A stretch of 6,139 bases of DNA from Dehalococcoidia bacterium (lineage in GTDB: Bacteria > Chloroflexota > Dehalococcoidia > Plut-88900), in assembly GCA_012270635.1 (NCBI GenBank), contig JAAXHX010000006.1, forward strand, positions 1 through 6,139, given 5' to 3'. Within the stretch, counting starts at the first letter, position 1. Every line of letters begins with the position of its first letter. Position numbers and translations under genes: made by a program. A model generated the notes under the pieces. The model ran no database searches. It was given only the letters and a program-made list of their open reading frames with translations, and was not told the DNA's origin. Shown piece after piece: positions 5,170-6,139 of this stretch.

Positions 5170-6139
5170 ATGACGGCAACAAGCGTCGTGCGAAGTCGAT
5201 GCTCGGTTTTCCTAGTGGCGTGTCTCGTTCTCGCTGCCGTCTTCCTCGCGGCCTGCGGCGACGACCAGGCAAAACCGGGAACGGAGGCGCAGCCCGACCC
5301 TCAGCCTACGACGGAAACGGTAGATCAGCCCAACTCAGACTCGGAGATGCACGTTGCGTATAATCCAGAGTGGTTCGTCGCCCCCTCGTTGGAGGAGCAG
5401 ATATTCGACGCCTTGGACTCGGATTCGATGGTCGTCTTGCGGGCGTCGCTGCTGTCCTCAACGGCAACGACGGAGACAGTCTCGGGCGCAACGACAACCT
5501 ATCGGCCCGTGCATGAACTGAGATTCACCGTCCACGAATACCTGGAGGGCAGCGGGCCAAACGAGATTGTGGTGGTGGTGCAAGGCGACCGAACCTTTAC
5601 GACGGAGGCGTTGGCTCAAGGCGAGGCGAACTATACCGCGGAACAGCGCAACACATCCTGGGACAATCAGCAGGCCGTCCTCTTCGTCGAGTTGGGCCAG
5701 CTTTCGTCCGGGTATTCGGTTGCGGCCGGGAATCCCTCCACCAGGACAGCTGAGTTCGTAAGGTCCAATCCGTTGGAGTCGGCCTGGGACTATACCGTGG
5801 ACAACCTGAGCCGGGCCTGGCTGTCGGCTCAGGTTACCGCGGTGACGGACTTCGGCCAAGCCCCCGACCCCGAGTTCATTACGGACGGCGCAAAGGAGCC
5901 GCCCCCGACGATTGCCTTGGCGGACTTGAAGGCGAAGATAGCGTCTTTGAAGGCCGAGCTTGCCGGGGGTGCGGACATACCGGGGTTCGAGAGGTGCGTC
6001 AGGGGCAGGATTCTGCACGAGAGGTATTTTCGTGCATCGCCGAATACAGCGGGGGGGCTCGCACAGGCAAAGCCCCTCGCCTCCGGCGCGGCGGCAGGAA
6101 CTGAAGTATACAGCCGCGAGAACAACCATCGGGAACCTG
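5170..6139 (+). CDS. Lipoprotein of unknown function, 3' end missing
   Basis: Open without stop for 323 codons to the window edge. The N-terminus is a lipoprotein signal: basic residues (R8, R10), a hydrophobic stretch 11-25, then the lipobox LAAC with C29 as the lipidated residue, followed by G-D-D. Next comes an acidic, Pro/Thr/Gln-rich spacer (33-58), then a folded region with beta-rich segments (SMVVLRASLL 86-95; ELRFTVHEYLEG 116-127; NEIVVVVQGD 131-140; QAVLFVELG 169-177) and a short Ala/Lys/Leu helix (248-265, ADLKAKIASLKAEL). The alternation suggests a beta-sandwich-like domain displayed outside the membrane. I do not recognise a catalytic motif. It follows the metalloprotease by 8 bases, so it is probably in the same operon and on the same cell surface. 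The alternative start at 5158 would add four residues. Confidence 0.8.
   Translation, partial: MTATSVVRSRCSVFLVACLVLAAVFLAACGDDQAKPGTEAQPDPQPTTETVDQPNSDSEMHVAYNPEWFVAPSLEEQIFDALDSDSMVVLRASLLSSTATTETVSGATTTYRPVHELRFTVHEYLEGSGPNEIVVVVQGDRTFTTEALAQGEANYTAEQRNTSWDNQQAVLFVELGQLSSGYSVAAGNPSTRTAEFVRSNPLESAWDYTVDNLSRAWLSAQVTAVTDFGQAPDPEFITDGAKEPPPTIALADLKAKIASLKAELAGGADIPGFERCVRGRILHERYFRASPNTAGGLAQAKPLASGAAAGTEVYSRENNHREP

Noticed and set aside
4517..5272. Long minus-strand frame of 251 codons
   Set aside because: Antisense to the metalloprotease, whose zinc motif and Met-turn show the true frame.
5458..6129. Long minus-strand frame of 223 codons
   Set aside because: Shadow of the lipoprotein gene, which has a lipobox, a ribosome site and an unbroken frame on the + strand.

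Overview
The window reads as a stretch of a high-GC bacterial chromosome. My best guess is a Chloroflexota, Dehalococcoidia/SAR202-like genome. This rests on two paralogous COG2159-type amidohydrolases side by side, a secreted protein with a Thr/Pro-rich linker, an FN3-like domain and a metzincin protease, and a large acidic lipoprotein. The placement is inference from gene content; there is no phylogenetic marker here.

Left part (1-3153, + strand): the 3' end of a ureohydrolase (arginase/agmatinase family) gene, a 310-base noncoding gap, then two 380-residue amidohydrolases separated by 80 bases. The gap is unusual. It carries an imperfect ~90-base tandem duplication rich in TTAA palindromes, a separate 7-bp inverted repeat, and, just before the first amidohydrolase, a decayed second copy of the ureohydrolase 3' end. 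The first amidohydrolase takes its Shine-Dalgarno from that relic. The second has its own TATAAT box and a strong AGGAGGAGG.

Middle (3166-4089): an alpha/beta hydrolase on the - strand converges on the second amidohydrolase with 12 bases between stop codons. Beyond it, on the + strand, lies a tRNA with a CAU anticodon and an encoded CCA end.

Right part (4090-6139, + strand): straight after the tRNA begins an open frame for an export-type protein: a Thr/Pro linker made of two decapeptides, an FN3-like domain and a matrixin-like zinc protease. It has no start codon upstream of TTG 4385 and no signal peptide, so it looks cut off at its 5' end, close to the tRNA. Its stop abuts or overlaps the start of a lipoprotein gene that runs off the right edge. 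The two are probably co-transcribed and intended for the cell surface. Base composition in the protease is visibly lower in GC than in the amidohydrolases.

The main points of interest are the decaying duplicate and palindrome-rich gap at 481-787, and the tRNA-adjacent truncated protease with its coupled lipoprotein. I found no CRISPR array, transposase, integrase or toxin-antitoxin pair, and nothing that clearly forms a new defence or mobile system.
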